Assembly: GCA_017520365.1 (NCBI GenBank)
Contig: JAFXFQ010000170.1
Location: 1 to 5,233, forward strand
DNA: 5,233 nt
Direction of reading: 5' to 3'
Source of the DNA: Clostridia bacterium
Lineage (GTDB): Bacteria > Bacillota > Clostridia > Oscillospirales > CAG-272
The notes beneath the pieces are model-generated. The model was not told the DNA's origin. It did no database searches and was given only the letters and a program-made list of their open reading frames with translations. Both the position numbers and the translations under genes were made by a program. This document shows positions 1 to 5,048 of this stretch, piece by piece (the stretch's first letter is position 1; every line of letters starts with the position of its first letter).

Positions 1-77
1 GGAGCGGCACATGAGGCTGAAAGCACTGTTGTAAGCGCAAGGAGCACTGCCAAAATTACAATACTTAATCTTTTCAT
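1..77 (-). CDS. Probable lipoprotein, N-terminal fragment
   Basis: Only the first 25 codons are in the window; the gene continues beyond base 1. The ATG at 77-75 follows a GGAGG at 90-86 with 8 nt spacing, which fixes the start. The peptide begins MKRLSIVILAVLLALTT and continues VLSASCAA: a short basic N-region, a hydrophobic core of about 15 residues, then a cysteine at residue 23. This is a signal peptide, and the Cys placement suggests a lipoprotein signal processed by signal peptidase II. The lipobox (S-A-S-C, with Leu at -4) is weaker than the usual L-[AS]-[GA]-C, so an ordinary exported protein is possible. In Clostridia such short lipoprotein leaders often belong to ABC transporter solute-binding proteins, but nothing visible here shows the function. 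It has its own promoter about 150 nt upstream and lies downstream of pnuC on the same strand. Confidence 0.75.
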   Translation of the reverse strand, partial: MKRLSIVILAVLLALTTVLSASCAA

Positions 78-121
78 TTTAAATACCTCCTTCACGGTAT
101 GTTATTTTTATCATTCTATGC

Positions 122-202
122 AAAAAGCGCACACTTAGCCTTGAACTACGTGTGCGCAAAAAGCTTATCATATAATAGCGCACCGTGATAATATTAGTGC
201 GT
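122..202 (-). promoter_or_regulatory. Candidate attenuator with alternative pairings
   Basis: Read on the minus strand, the leader has four mutually complementary segments: 1, CGCAC (201-197); 2, GTGCGC (183-178); 3, GCGCACAC (157-150); 4, GTGTGCGC (134-127), followed by TTTTT. Segments 1 and 2 can pair over 5 bp plus a G-U. Segments 2 and 3 can pair over 6 bp. Segments 3 and 4 form the terminator-like hairpin. The 2:3 pairing excludes 3:4, the usual logic of transcription attenuation. I do not recognise it as a known riboswitch class, T-box or protein-binding leader. The pairings are read directly; the regulatory role is inferred. Confidence 0.4.
127..157 (-). terminator. Terminator-like hairpin in the lipoprotein leader
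   Basis: On the minus strand GCGCACAC (157-150) pairs perfectly with GTGTGCGC (134-127) and is followed at once by TTTTTG (126-121). Inside the 8-bp stem, one mismatch is followed by three more pairs (TAG with CTA), leaving a 7-nt loop. The T-run lies only on the minus strand. It sits between the promoter at 224-252 and the lipoprotein start at 77, so it would act either as the end of the pnuC transcript or as an attenuator for the lipoprotein gene. The T-run of five is short, so efficiency is uncertain. Confidence 0.6.
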
Positions 203-223
203 AAGTGATTCCTTTACAATTAA

Positions 224-252
224 ATTTTAGCATAAATATTTTTTATTGTCAA
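224..252 (-). promoter_or_regulatory. Sigma-A promoter of the lipoprotein gene
   Basis: On the minus strand a perfect -35 TTGACA (252-247) and a -10 TAAAAT (229-224) are separated by exactly 17 bp. Transcription would start near 217, giving a leader of about 140 nt before the ATG at 77. The promoter lies in the gap just after the pnuC stop, so the lipoprotein can be transcribed independently of pnuC. Confidence 0.75.
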
Positions 253-299
253 TAGCGAATTAAGTAGAAGCGTGTCGAACACGGTGCTTTGCCCGATTC

Positions 300-989
300 T
301 TATGATTCCCGTTGTCTTTTTCTCATCCTTTTCCAATTAAAAAACGCATACATATCATTGGCAAGGAAGGTGGCAAAGCAGATCACCATTAACCGATACG
401 ATGGCTCGCTGATGGCCGCAAGAGTCCACAAAGCAATGAGAACCAAATCGTTAAGAGAATAGATCAATGCATAGTAGGGGCTTCTGAGAAAGGCGAGAGC
501 GGAGGCCGCAAAGCTGGTTGCAACGGAAACGGTGCTGACAACAAGGTTTTCCGTGCCAAGGGCTTTCAAAACGAAATAAAAAAGCGCGGTGACAGCCCCG
601 GTCAGGACAGAAAGCCAAAGCAAGGTCTTTTTCGAAACAGAGGCGATCTCCACCTCTCTCGTTTCTTTATAGGGATTCTTTATCCAGGAAATGACTGATA
701 AAAGAGCCATGGGGAATGACATTCCCATATATGTTATAAGCTCGCCGTAATATCTGTACTTCAGGGAGATATAGCTGTAGAGCAGGGCGAATATGCAGGA
801 AAGCACCTGACCCAAAACTCTGCCCTTTGCTACAAATATAATGGCGGTGACTCCGATGAAGGAGGCGATAAAGCTGAGAAGTCCTTCCTCGGGAGAAGCT
901 ATATAGCTGATAACCGTTATCAGGGCGGAAACGAACCACAGACCTGCCTCAAAGGGCGTAAAAGACAAATATTTCTTTATTCTTTTCAT
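300..989 (-). CDS. pnuC: PnuC-family nicotinamide riboside/vitamin transporter
   Basis: A 229-residue integral membrane protein with about seven to eight hydrophobic segments (roughly residues 15-31, 35-53, 57-75, 83-103, 122-142, 150-168, 171-192, 197-214) and a short basic C-terminus (KRMRKRQ). The final segment ends in ANDMYAFFNW (residues 210-219), matching the conserved PnuC C-terminal N-D-x-Y-x-x-x-x-W signature, and the length fits the family. PnuC proteins are facilitators in the cytoplasmic membrane that take up nicotinamide riboside, which a cytoplasmic kinase then traps by phosphorylation. Relatives carry thiamine, riboflavin or deoxynucleosides, so the substrate cannot be fixed here: no NAD gene is adjacent and no riboswitch precedes it. 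The ATG at 989 is preceded by AAAGGAG at 1006-1000 with 10 nt spacing. An ATG at 999 is out of frame with the gene. It is transcribed from its own promoter, divergently from the amidase gene. Confidence 0.85.
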   Translation of the reverse strand: MKRIKKYLSFTPFEAGLWFVSALITVISYIASPEEGLLSFIASFIGVTAIIFVAKGRVLGQVLSCIFALLYSYISLKYRYYGELITYMGMSFPMALLSVISWIKNPYKETREVEIASVSKKTLLWLSVLTGAVTALFYFVLKALGTENLVVSTVSVATSFAASALAFLRSPYYALIYSLNDLVLIALWTLAAISEPSYRLMVICFATFLANDMYAFFNWKRMRKRQRES

Positions 990-1019
990 CCTTTTTCATC
1001 TCCTTTCCCGAATAAGCTG

Positions 1020-1048
1020 ATTCTATCATATTGTTTTTTCGGTGTCAA
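1020..1048 (-). promoter_or_regulatory. Sigma-A promoter of pnuC
   Basis: On the minus strand a perfect -35 TTGACA (1048-1043) and a -10 TAGAAT (1025-1020) are 17 bp apart. Transcription would begin near 1013, only a few bases before the AAAGGAG at 1006-1000. The leader is therefore about 24 nt, too short for a riboswitch. A small AT palindrome (ATTAT-GAG-ATAAT, 1051-1063) lies directly upstream of the -35. Confidence 0.75.
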
Positions 1049-1078
1049 TAATTATGAGATAATGACTGCATCTGCGCC

Positions 1079-1108
1079 ATGTAATGATAATGTAATGAAA
1101 ATGTAATA
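1079..1108. repeat. Three 11-bp-period direct repeats (candidate activator box)
   Basis: ATGTAATG at 1079-1086, ATGTAATG at 1090-1097 and ATGTAATA at 1101-1108 begin exactly 11 bp apart, one helical turn. On the minus strand this reads TTACAT three times with 5-bp gaps. That geometry is typical of sites bound by OmpR/PhoB-family response regulators, and TTACAT resembles the Gram-positive PhoP half-site (TTAACA-like). The array lies between the two divergent promoters: about 30 bp upstream of the pnuC -35 and 25 bp upstream of the amidase -35. The repeats are seen directly; the regulator is inferred. Confidence 0.5.
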
Positions 1109-1132
1109 TTTTTGCAGATGTGTTGTTCCCCA

Positions 1133-1161
1133 TTGACGAAAAAAGACGAAAGTGGTATAAT
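1133..1161 (+). promoter_or_regulatory. Sigma-A promoter of the amidase gene
   Basis: A -35 TTGACG (1133-1138) and a perfect -10 TATAAT (1156-1161) are separated by 17 bp. Transcription would start near 1168. This places the in-frame TTG at 1112 and ATG at 1118 upstream of the transcript, which supports the ATG at 1232 as the real start of the amidase gene. Confidence 0.85.
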
Positions 1162-1194
1162 CACCCTTGTGTTGATCCAAAAACTTTTTTCAAA

Positions 1195-1219
1195 TGCCGC
1201 AAAATGCGGCAAGGAAAGG
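1195..1219 (+). promoter_or_regulatory. Leader hairpin abutting the amidase RBS
   Basis: TGCCGC (1195-1200) and GCGGCA (1206-1211) form a 6-bp hairpin with a 5-nt loop in the amidase 5' leader. The RBS-like AAGGAAAGG (1211-1219) begins at the last base of the stem, and its AAAGG part lies 12 nt before the ATG at 1232, slightly farther than usual. The hairpin has no T-run after it and so is not a terminator. It might protect the mRNA or influence translation initiation. Confidence 0.4.
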
Positions 1220-1231
1220 CTTGAACATATA

Positions 1232-3250
1232 ATGAAAAGATATATAGCTGCTTTTCTCTGCATCATAATGACGGTATCTCTGATCCCGTTCTCCGCAGGC
1301 GTATCGGCTGCTTTTGATGGAGAGGATAAGATCAATATCGTCCTTGACCCGGGTCACGGAGGAGCAAACGTAGGCACCTCCGCAAGAGGCACGGGAGAGA
1401 AGACCTTTACATATTCCATTGCAACAATTCTCAAGGCAAAGCTTGAGGCCAACGGCAATTTTAACGTTTACCTTACAAGAACAGGTGACTACGATCTTGA
1501 GCTTTACGAGCGTGCCGTTGTTGCAGACAGCTACAACGCCGACATCCTCATAAGCCTCCACTTTGACGGAAACGGCGATTCAAGAGTTTGCGGAGTTACC
1601 ACCTATACCTCCGTGCTCGATACCTTTGCCGCCACCACCCTTTCATCCTCCATCGCATCAAACATTTCAAGTGCAACCGGTCTCTACAATAACGGCGTGC
1701 GCCGCCGTTCTGACACTGCAGGCTATTACTGGAGCTTTGAAAAGCAGTGGGACTGCAAGGATCCCTCTCTTGGGACACTTTCCGACTATTACGGCATCCC
1801 CACCTGGTGCGCAAAGTTCGGTATTCCCTCCATCATCGTTGAGCACGGATATTTTTCCAACAACGGTGACGTTAGTATCATCTTCGCAGAGGGCGGCCTT
1901 GAAAAGATAGCAGAGGCAGAGGCTCAGGCAATTATCAGCTACTATACGAATCACACTCACGTTTATTCTTCAGCTATCCGTGATTTTGCATCCAACTGCG
2001 TTTTCACCGGCAAGCAGAGCGAGCATTGCTCCGTTTGCGGCCACAGAAGAAACGTGACATCACTTGCACCTGACCCTGACAATCATTACTGGATAACCAA
2101 GGAGTCCACCCCCGCATCCTGCGGTGTTGACGGACGAGTCGTTCGTGAGTGCCGCATCACCGAAAACCTTATAGCGAAGAACTGGCAGGGAGCAACTCAT
2201 GATGACGTTCAGGTGATCCCCGCACCCAGCGACCACTCGTTTGTCGTCAGTGAGGAGGTTGCCGCCACCCACACCGCAGACGGATATCAGCGATTCCAAT
2301 GCTCCACCTGCTCATATTCCTTCACGGAGGTAATAAAGGCGGAGGGACATACATACGAGTTCACCTCATATACTGCACCTACCTGCACGGAGGTGGGCGG
2401 AAGCACCTATACCTGCACCGTTTGCTCGGAAAGCTTCCTTGAGCCGGAGGAGGCTCTCGGCCACAGGATGGAGCTTATTACAGACACGCCTCCAACCTGT
2501 CTTGAGGGCGGAATTCTGGAAGAAAAATGCACCGTTTGCGAATACGTATTCTGTGAGGAATATGAGCCTCTCGGCCACGACATCATAGATGGCGAAAGAG
2601 TTGAGCCCACCTGCACGGAGGACGGATATCAAAGCGGAATTTGCACAAGATGCAGTATTGAGGCAACGGAGGTCCTTGAAAAAACAGGTCACAGCCTCGC
2701 TGTCACAGAGGATATCCCGGCTACCTGCACAGAGGACGGCAAAACGGTCAGCGGATGTACCGCATGCGAGTATACGGAAACCGAAGTCCATGCCGCGGAA
2801 GGTCACAGCCTTGAGAAAAAGGTTCTCCTTGCCGCTACCTGTGTCGGTGAGGGAAAGGAATCAGTGTTCTGCAACAAATGCAGCTACAATGAAAAGACAG
2901 TAGTTCCTGCCATAGGTCACGTAAAAAGTGAAAAGGGTACCGTTACTCTGAAGGCTACGGTATTCAAGGAGGGGGAAATTCAGTACGTTTGCAAAAACGG
3001 ATGCGGAAAGACCTACGTTGAGGTGATCCCCGCGTCTGCCCCCCAAAGTCTCAAGGTGGTGACAGTCGCTTCTTTGGCGGCAATTATCGCCGCTGTCATC
3101 GGCATTGCGGTTATAATCATCATCAAAAAGACTGCCCCCAAGGAGGCGGCCACGGAAGCTGCGGCTCCCTCTGAAGCTGAGACCGCAGAGGCTTTGGAAA
3201 AAGAGTCTGAGGAAAGTGCTGAAGTATCGAGCGAAAAGCAAAGCGTATAA
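1232..3250 (+). CDS. Membrane-anchored N-acetylmuramoyl-L-alanine amidase with Cys-rich repeats
   Basis: A 672-residue secreted peptidoglycan hydrolase that would cut the bond between N-acetylmuramic acid and the L-Ala of the stem peptide. Residues 1-26 are a signal peptide (MKRYIAAFLCIIMTV..., cleavage probably after GVSA). Residues about 34-238 are an Amidase_3 domain with its zinc site complete: H42 in DPGHGG, E56, H110 in ISLHFDG, and the catalytic E204 in IIVEHGYFSN. Residues 243-602 hold nine Cys-rich repeats. A transmembrane helix (about 609-631) ends in KK and is followed by an acidic Ala/Glu/Ser-rich tail of about 40 residues predicted to be cytoplasmic. There is no LPXTG sortase motif, so anchoring should be by the helix. 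The frame stays open upstream to 1112, but the promoter at 1133-1161 rules out those starts. The gene is monocistronic, ends at a strong terminator and is divergent from pnuC. The catalytic call is firm; the cellular role (division, turnover, sporulation) cannot be told. Confidence 0.9.
   Translation: MKRYIAAFLCIIMTVSLIPFSAGVSAAFDGEDKINIVLDPGHGGANVGTSARGTGEKTFTYSIATILKAKLEANGNFNVYLTRTGDYDLELYERAVVADSYNADILISLHFDGNGDSRVCGVTTYTSVLDTFAATTLSSSIASNISSATGLYNNGVRRRSDTAGYYWSFEKQWDCKDPSLGTLSDYYGIPTWCAKFGIPSIIVEHGYFSNNGDVSIIFAEGGLEKIAEAEAQAIISYYTNHTHVYSSAIRDFASNCVFTGKQSEHCSVCGHRRNVTSLAPDPDNHYWITKESTPASCGVDGRVVRECRITENLIAKNWQGATHDDVQVIPAPSDHSFVVSEEVAATHTADGYQRFQCSTCSYSFTEVIKAEGHTYEFTSYTAPTCTEVGGSTYTCTVCSESFLEPEEALGHRMELITDTPPTCLEGGILEEKCTVCEYVFCEEYEPLGHDIIDGERVEPTCTEDGYQSGICTRCSIEATEVLEKTGHSLAVTEDIPATCTEDGKTVSGCTACEYTETEVHAAEGHSLEKKVLLAATCVGEGKESVFCNKCSYNEKTVVPAIGHVKSEKGTVTLKATVFKEGEIQYVCKNGCGKTYVEVIPASAPQSLKVVTVASLAAIIAAVIGIAVIIIIKKTAPKEAATEAAAPSEAETAEALEKESEESAEVSSEKQSV
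1958..3037 (+). repeat. Nine-unit Cys-rich repeat array in the amidase
   Basis: Each unit starts with a His (usually Gly-His) and carries one Cys, then nine residues, then CxxC. Unit starts are H243, H285, H335, H373, H411, H449, H487, H525 and H563. Units 3-8 (2234-2917) are exactly 38 residues (114 nt) each. Units 4-8 keep the spacing Cys, +10 Cys, +13 Cys without exception (C385/395/398, C423/433/436, C461/471/474, C499/509/512, C537/547/550). Unit 3 has lost the first Cys, unit 2 the last, and unit 9 has CxxxC instead. At DNA level the core ACCTGCAC recurs at 2381, 2609 and 2723, exact multiples of 114 apart, indicating tandem duplication. Similar repeats are familiar from secreted proteins of gut Clostridia; their function is not established to my knowledge. 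Confidence 0.85.
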
Positions 3251-3264
3251 CAACTCAAAAAGGA

Positions 3265-3299
3265 AAGGCTGTTGCATTTTGTGCAACAGCCTTCTTTTA
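3265..3299. terminator. Bidirectional terminator between convergent genes
   Basis: A perfect 12-bp stem, AAGGCTGTTGCA (3265-3276) with TGCAACAGCCTT (3282-3293), closes a TTTTG loop. On the plus strand it is followed by CTTTTATTTTT, ending the amidase transcript 14 nt after its stop. On the minus strand the stem is followed by TCCTTTTTG, ending the serine dehydratase transcript, whose stop codon (3299-3297) overlaps the plus-strand T-run. One hairpin thus serves both genes in a 46-bp gap. Confidence 0.9.
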
Positions 3300-4496
3300 T
3301 TTTTGATAGCTTTTGGCAAGTCCGCCCTCTGAGGTCTCGCGGTACATAACCTTCAGGTCCTTGCCCGTTTCGTACATCGTATCAACTATCATATCGAAGC
3401 TGATCTTTCGTGAGTCGGCAAGGAAATCCGCAAGGTTGACAGCATTGAGCGCTCTCATTGCCGCGATTGCGTTTCGCTCGATGCAGGGGATCTGTACAAG
3501 ACCGAGAATGGGATCGCAGGTGAGGCCCAGGTGGTGCTCTATGGACATTTCCGCCGCATACTCTATCTGGTCAAGGTCAAGCTCATAAAGTTCGCCTGCA
3601 GCTGCCGCCGCCATTGAGCAGGCGGTGCCGATCTCTGCCTGACAGCCGCACTCCGCACCGCTGATAGAGGCGTTGGTCTTGATAAGGTTTCCGATAAGGC
3701 CTGCTGTGGCAAGGGCGTGGATTATATCTGTGTCGCTGAAGCCTCTCTTGTTCTGCAAAAACTTGAGCACTGCGGGAACAACGCCGCAAGCACCGCAGGT
3801 GGGGGCTGTAACGATAAGTCCGCCGGAGGCATTCTGCTCACTGACAGCGTATGCATAGGCGCAGATAAGTCTGTTGTGCTTTGTTTCCTCGCTTTCGTCA
3901 ATATGCTTTTGGCGATAGAGGTAACGGGCCTTTCGAGCGGTGCCGATGCCTCCGTGAAGAATGCCCTCAGCAACGAGACCCTCCTTGATGGCGTTCTGCA
4001 TTACGGACCATACCTCGGAGAGATAGTCCCATATCTTGGGGCCCTCGCATTCCTCCACGTACTGCCAAAGGCGCATTTCACGCTCTCTGCAGTATTCGGA
4101 AATAGCGGTAAAGGAGTTGAGAGGATATACCTCACTGTGCTCCTTTCGAACGTCGCCATCACGTACTATCTCGCCGCCGCCAACGCTGTAGTAGCATTCC
4201 CACTCGGGATCGCGGTCCTTATAAAAGGCGAAAAACTTAAGGGTGTTGGGGTGAACGGGGGTAGGGGAGGCATAGTCGTAAACAAGGTCGCAGACCTTGC
4301 CCTCAAAGGCCTCCATAAGAATGGCATCAGTCATATGTCCCTTGCCGGTCTTCGCAAGGGAGCCGTAAAGGATAACGGTATAGCTGTCGGCATTGGGATG
4401 CTCCTTTAGAAAGCTTTTTGCTGCCGCAAGAGGACCCATTGTGTGAGAGGATGAGGGGCCTCTGCCGATTCTGTATAAATATTTAAGTGATTGCAT
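3297..4496 (-). CDS. sdaA: L-serine dehydratase (L-serine ammonia-lyase), single-chain Fe-S type
   Basis: A 399-residue cytoplasmic enzyme that deaminates L-serine to pyruvate and ammonia with a [4Fe-4S] cluster. The N-terminal (beta-type) domain carries GPSSSHTMGP (residues 13-22). The C-terminal (alpha-type) domain carries TAPTCGACGVVPAV (230-243), NASISGAECGC (275-285), LGLTCDP (323-329) and IPCIERNAIA (336-345). C285, C327 and C338 have the 42- and 11-residue spacing of the three cluster cysteines of the E. coli/Legionella enzymes. The end carries MYETGKD and YRETSEGGLA, also family hallmarks. Both domains are fused, unlike the two-subunit sdaAA/sdaAB of many Firmicutes, and the chain is shorter than E. 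coli SdaA (454), mainly in the N-terminal half. The ATG at 4496 is chosen because GGGAG (4507-4503) lies 6 nt upstream. The frame is open to 4553, but that would place the start within the promoter. Monocistronic, convergent with the amidase gene. Confidence 0.93.
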   Translation of the reverse strand: MQSLKYLYRIGRGPSSSHTMGPLAAAKSFLKEHPNADSYTVILYGSLAKTGKGHMTDAILMEAFEGKVCDLVYDYASPTPVHPNTLKFFAFYKDRDPEWECYYSVGGGEIVRDGDVRKEHSEVYPLNSFTAISEYCREREMRLWQYVEECEGPKIWDYLSEVWSVMQNAIKEGLVAEGILHGGIGTARKARYLYRQKHIDESEETKHNRLICAYAYAVSEQNASGGLIVTAPTCGACGVVPAVLKFLQNKRGFSDTDIIHALATAGLIGNLIKTNASISGAECGCQAEIGTACSMAAAAAGELYELDLDQIEYAAEMSIEHHLGLTCDPILGLVQIPCIERNAIAAMRALNAVNLADFLADSRKISFDMIVDTMYETGKDLKVMYRETSEGGLAKSYQK

Positions 4497-4525
4497 CTGT
4501 TTCTCCCGTTTATTATTATGCCTAT

Positions 4526-4553
4526 ATTGTATCACAACGGCAGAAAAAAGCAA
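4526..4553 (-). promoter_or_regulatory. Promoter of the serine dehydratase gene
   Basis: On the minus strand a -35-like TTGCTT (4553-4548) and a -10 TACAAT (4531-4526) are 16 bp apart. TGA directly before TACAAT gives an extended -10 (TGNTACAAT), which can compensate for the weaker -35. Transcription would start near 4519, leaving a leader of about 22 nt, with no room for a riboswitch. Confidence 0.65.
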
Positions 4554-4591
4554 TAGTGAAGAAAAAAATGGTGCAATGAGGTTTTGAGACT

Positions 4592-4923
4592 GTGATCGGT
4601 TTCAAAAATGAGAAAGCGGGGGAGAGGGGGAGCGATGTAACTAAAACCGGATCTGCATTTAACGGTATCAGCGTATCAGAATTGCCTGACGGATCATCGA
4701 ATATAGTTGCTATAGATACTGTTTCACCAACTCCGTTCAAGGAATACGACAATAATGCCAAATCATTGGAAATTGCAGATGTATTCGTTGTTGATCCCAA
4801 TCCTGACACAGCTTTGAAGCCTAAAAACAACATTGTTCTTACATTAATACCATTATTAGCGATACGTATTTAGGTAATGCTTTTTCACATCTGTACGGTG
4901 TGCTTCTTGAGAAAAACACTTAA
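4592..4923 (+). pseudogene. Unrecognised small gene, probably frameshifted remnant
   Basis: From a GTG at 4592 a frame runs 93 codons to a TAG at 4871-4873, including SELPDGSSNIVAIDTVSP and ADVFVVDPNPDTALKPKNN. Its codons are strongly purine-first, as in real coding DNA, and the plus strand reads better than the overlapping minus-strand frame. A second frame (offset -1), open from 4825, continues protein-like as NTIISDTYLGNAFSHLYGVL and stops at TAA 4921-4923, just 7 nt before a strong terminator. The simplest reading is one gene of about 110 codons, or the 3' end of a larger one, with a single-base loss between 4825 and 4873. There is no convincing RBS (only GAGG at 4578-4581, 10 nt from the GTG), no clear plus-strand promoter, and a stop at 4577-4579 closes the frame upstream, so the 5' end may also be lost. 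I do not recognise the family. It could instead be an intact 93-residue protein, or an assembly error. Confidence 0.45.
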
Positions 4924-4930
4924 AACAGCC

Positions 4931-4960
4931 CCTCCCTCGGGGAAATCCGAGGGAGGTTTT
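4931..4960 (+). terminator. Rho-independent terminator after the frameshifted remnant
   Basis: CCTCCCTCGG (4931-4940) and CCGAGGGAGG (4947-4956) form a perfect 10-bp GC-rich stem with loop GGAAAT, followed by TTTTGTG. It starts 7 nt after the TAA at 4921-4923, so it is best read as the end of the plus-strand unit at 4592-4923. It also insulates the LRR gene downstream. Confidence 0.85.
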
Positions 4961-4980
4961 GTGAAAAATGCAAGGATATA

Positions 4981-5009
4981 TTTACTTTTTTGCAAAGATA
5001 TTATATAAT
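4981..5009 (+). promoter_or_regulatory. Promoter of the LRR-type surface protein gene
   Basis: A perfect -10 TATAAT (5004-5009) lies 17 bp after a TTTACT (4981-4986), a 4-of-6 match to TTGACA. Transcription would start near 5016, giving a leader of about 33 nt that contains the RBS. It lies directly after the terminator ending at 4960, so the gene starts a new transcription unit. Confidence 0.75.
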
Positions 5010-5048
5010 ACAAACAGAAGCAGTCGTTTAATTAAAGGAGGTCACCTC

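Noticed and set aside
79..171. Thirty-codon minus-strand open frame in the lipoprotein leader, starting at ATG 171 and ending in TAA just before the lipoprotein ATG
   Set aside because: No RBS precedes the ATG, the peptide (MISFLRTRSSR...) has no run of regulatory codons, and it spans the terminator hairpin. Chance is the simpler explanation, though a leader peptide is not excluded.
271..283. Small hairpin CGTGT-CGA-ACACG just after the pnuC stop
   Set aside because: Only 5 bp with a 3-nt loop and no T-run on either strand, so it is not a credible terminator.
1051..1063. ATTAT-GAG-ATAAT inverted repeat next to the pnuC -35
   Set aside because: Five AT-only pairs in AT-rich intergenic DNA arise easily by chance; not enough to call an operator.
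1112..1231. Forty-codon N-terminal extension of the amidase from TTG 1112
   Set aside because: The extension lies partly upstream of the promoter's start point and would bury the signal peptide; the ATG at 1232 has an RBS and a proper signal sequence.
3717..4409. Long plus-strand open frame (230 codons) inside the serine dehydratase gene
   Set aside because: It lies wholly antisense to a gene with clear family motifs, starts at a GTG without a convincing RBS, and is explained by the codon pattern of the real gene.
4522..4833. Minus-strand open frame of 103 codons across the remnant and the serine dehydratase promoter
   Set aside because: No RBS, it runs through a promoter, and the codon pattern (purine-first) favours the plus strand over most of its length.
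5038..5048. GAGGTCACCTC palindrome overlapping the RBS of the LRR gene
   Set aside because: A hairpin would need a loop too small to keep more than about three pairs, so sequestration of the RBS is unlikely.
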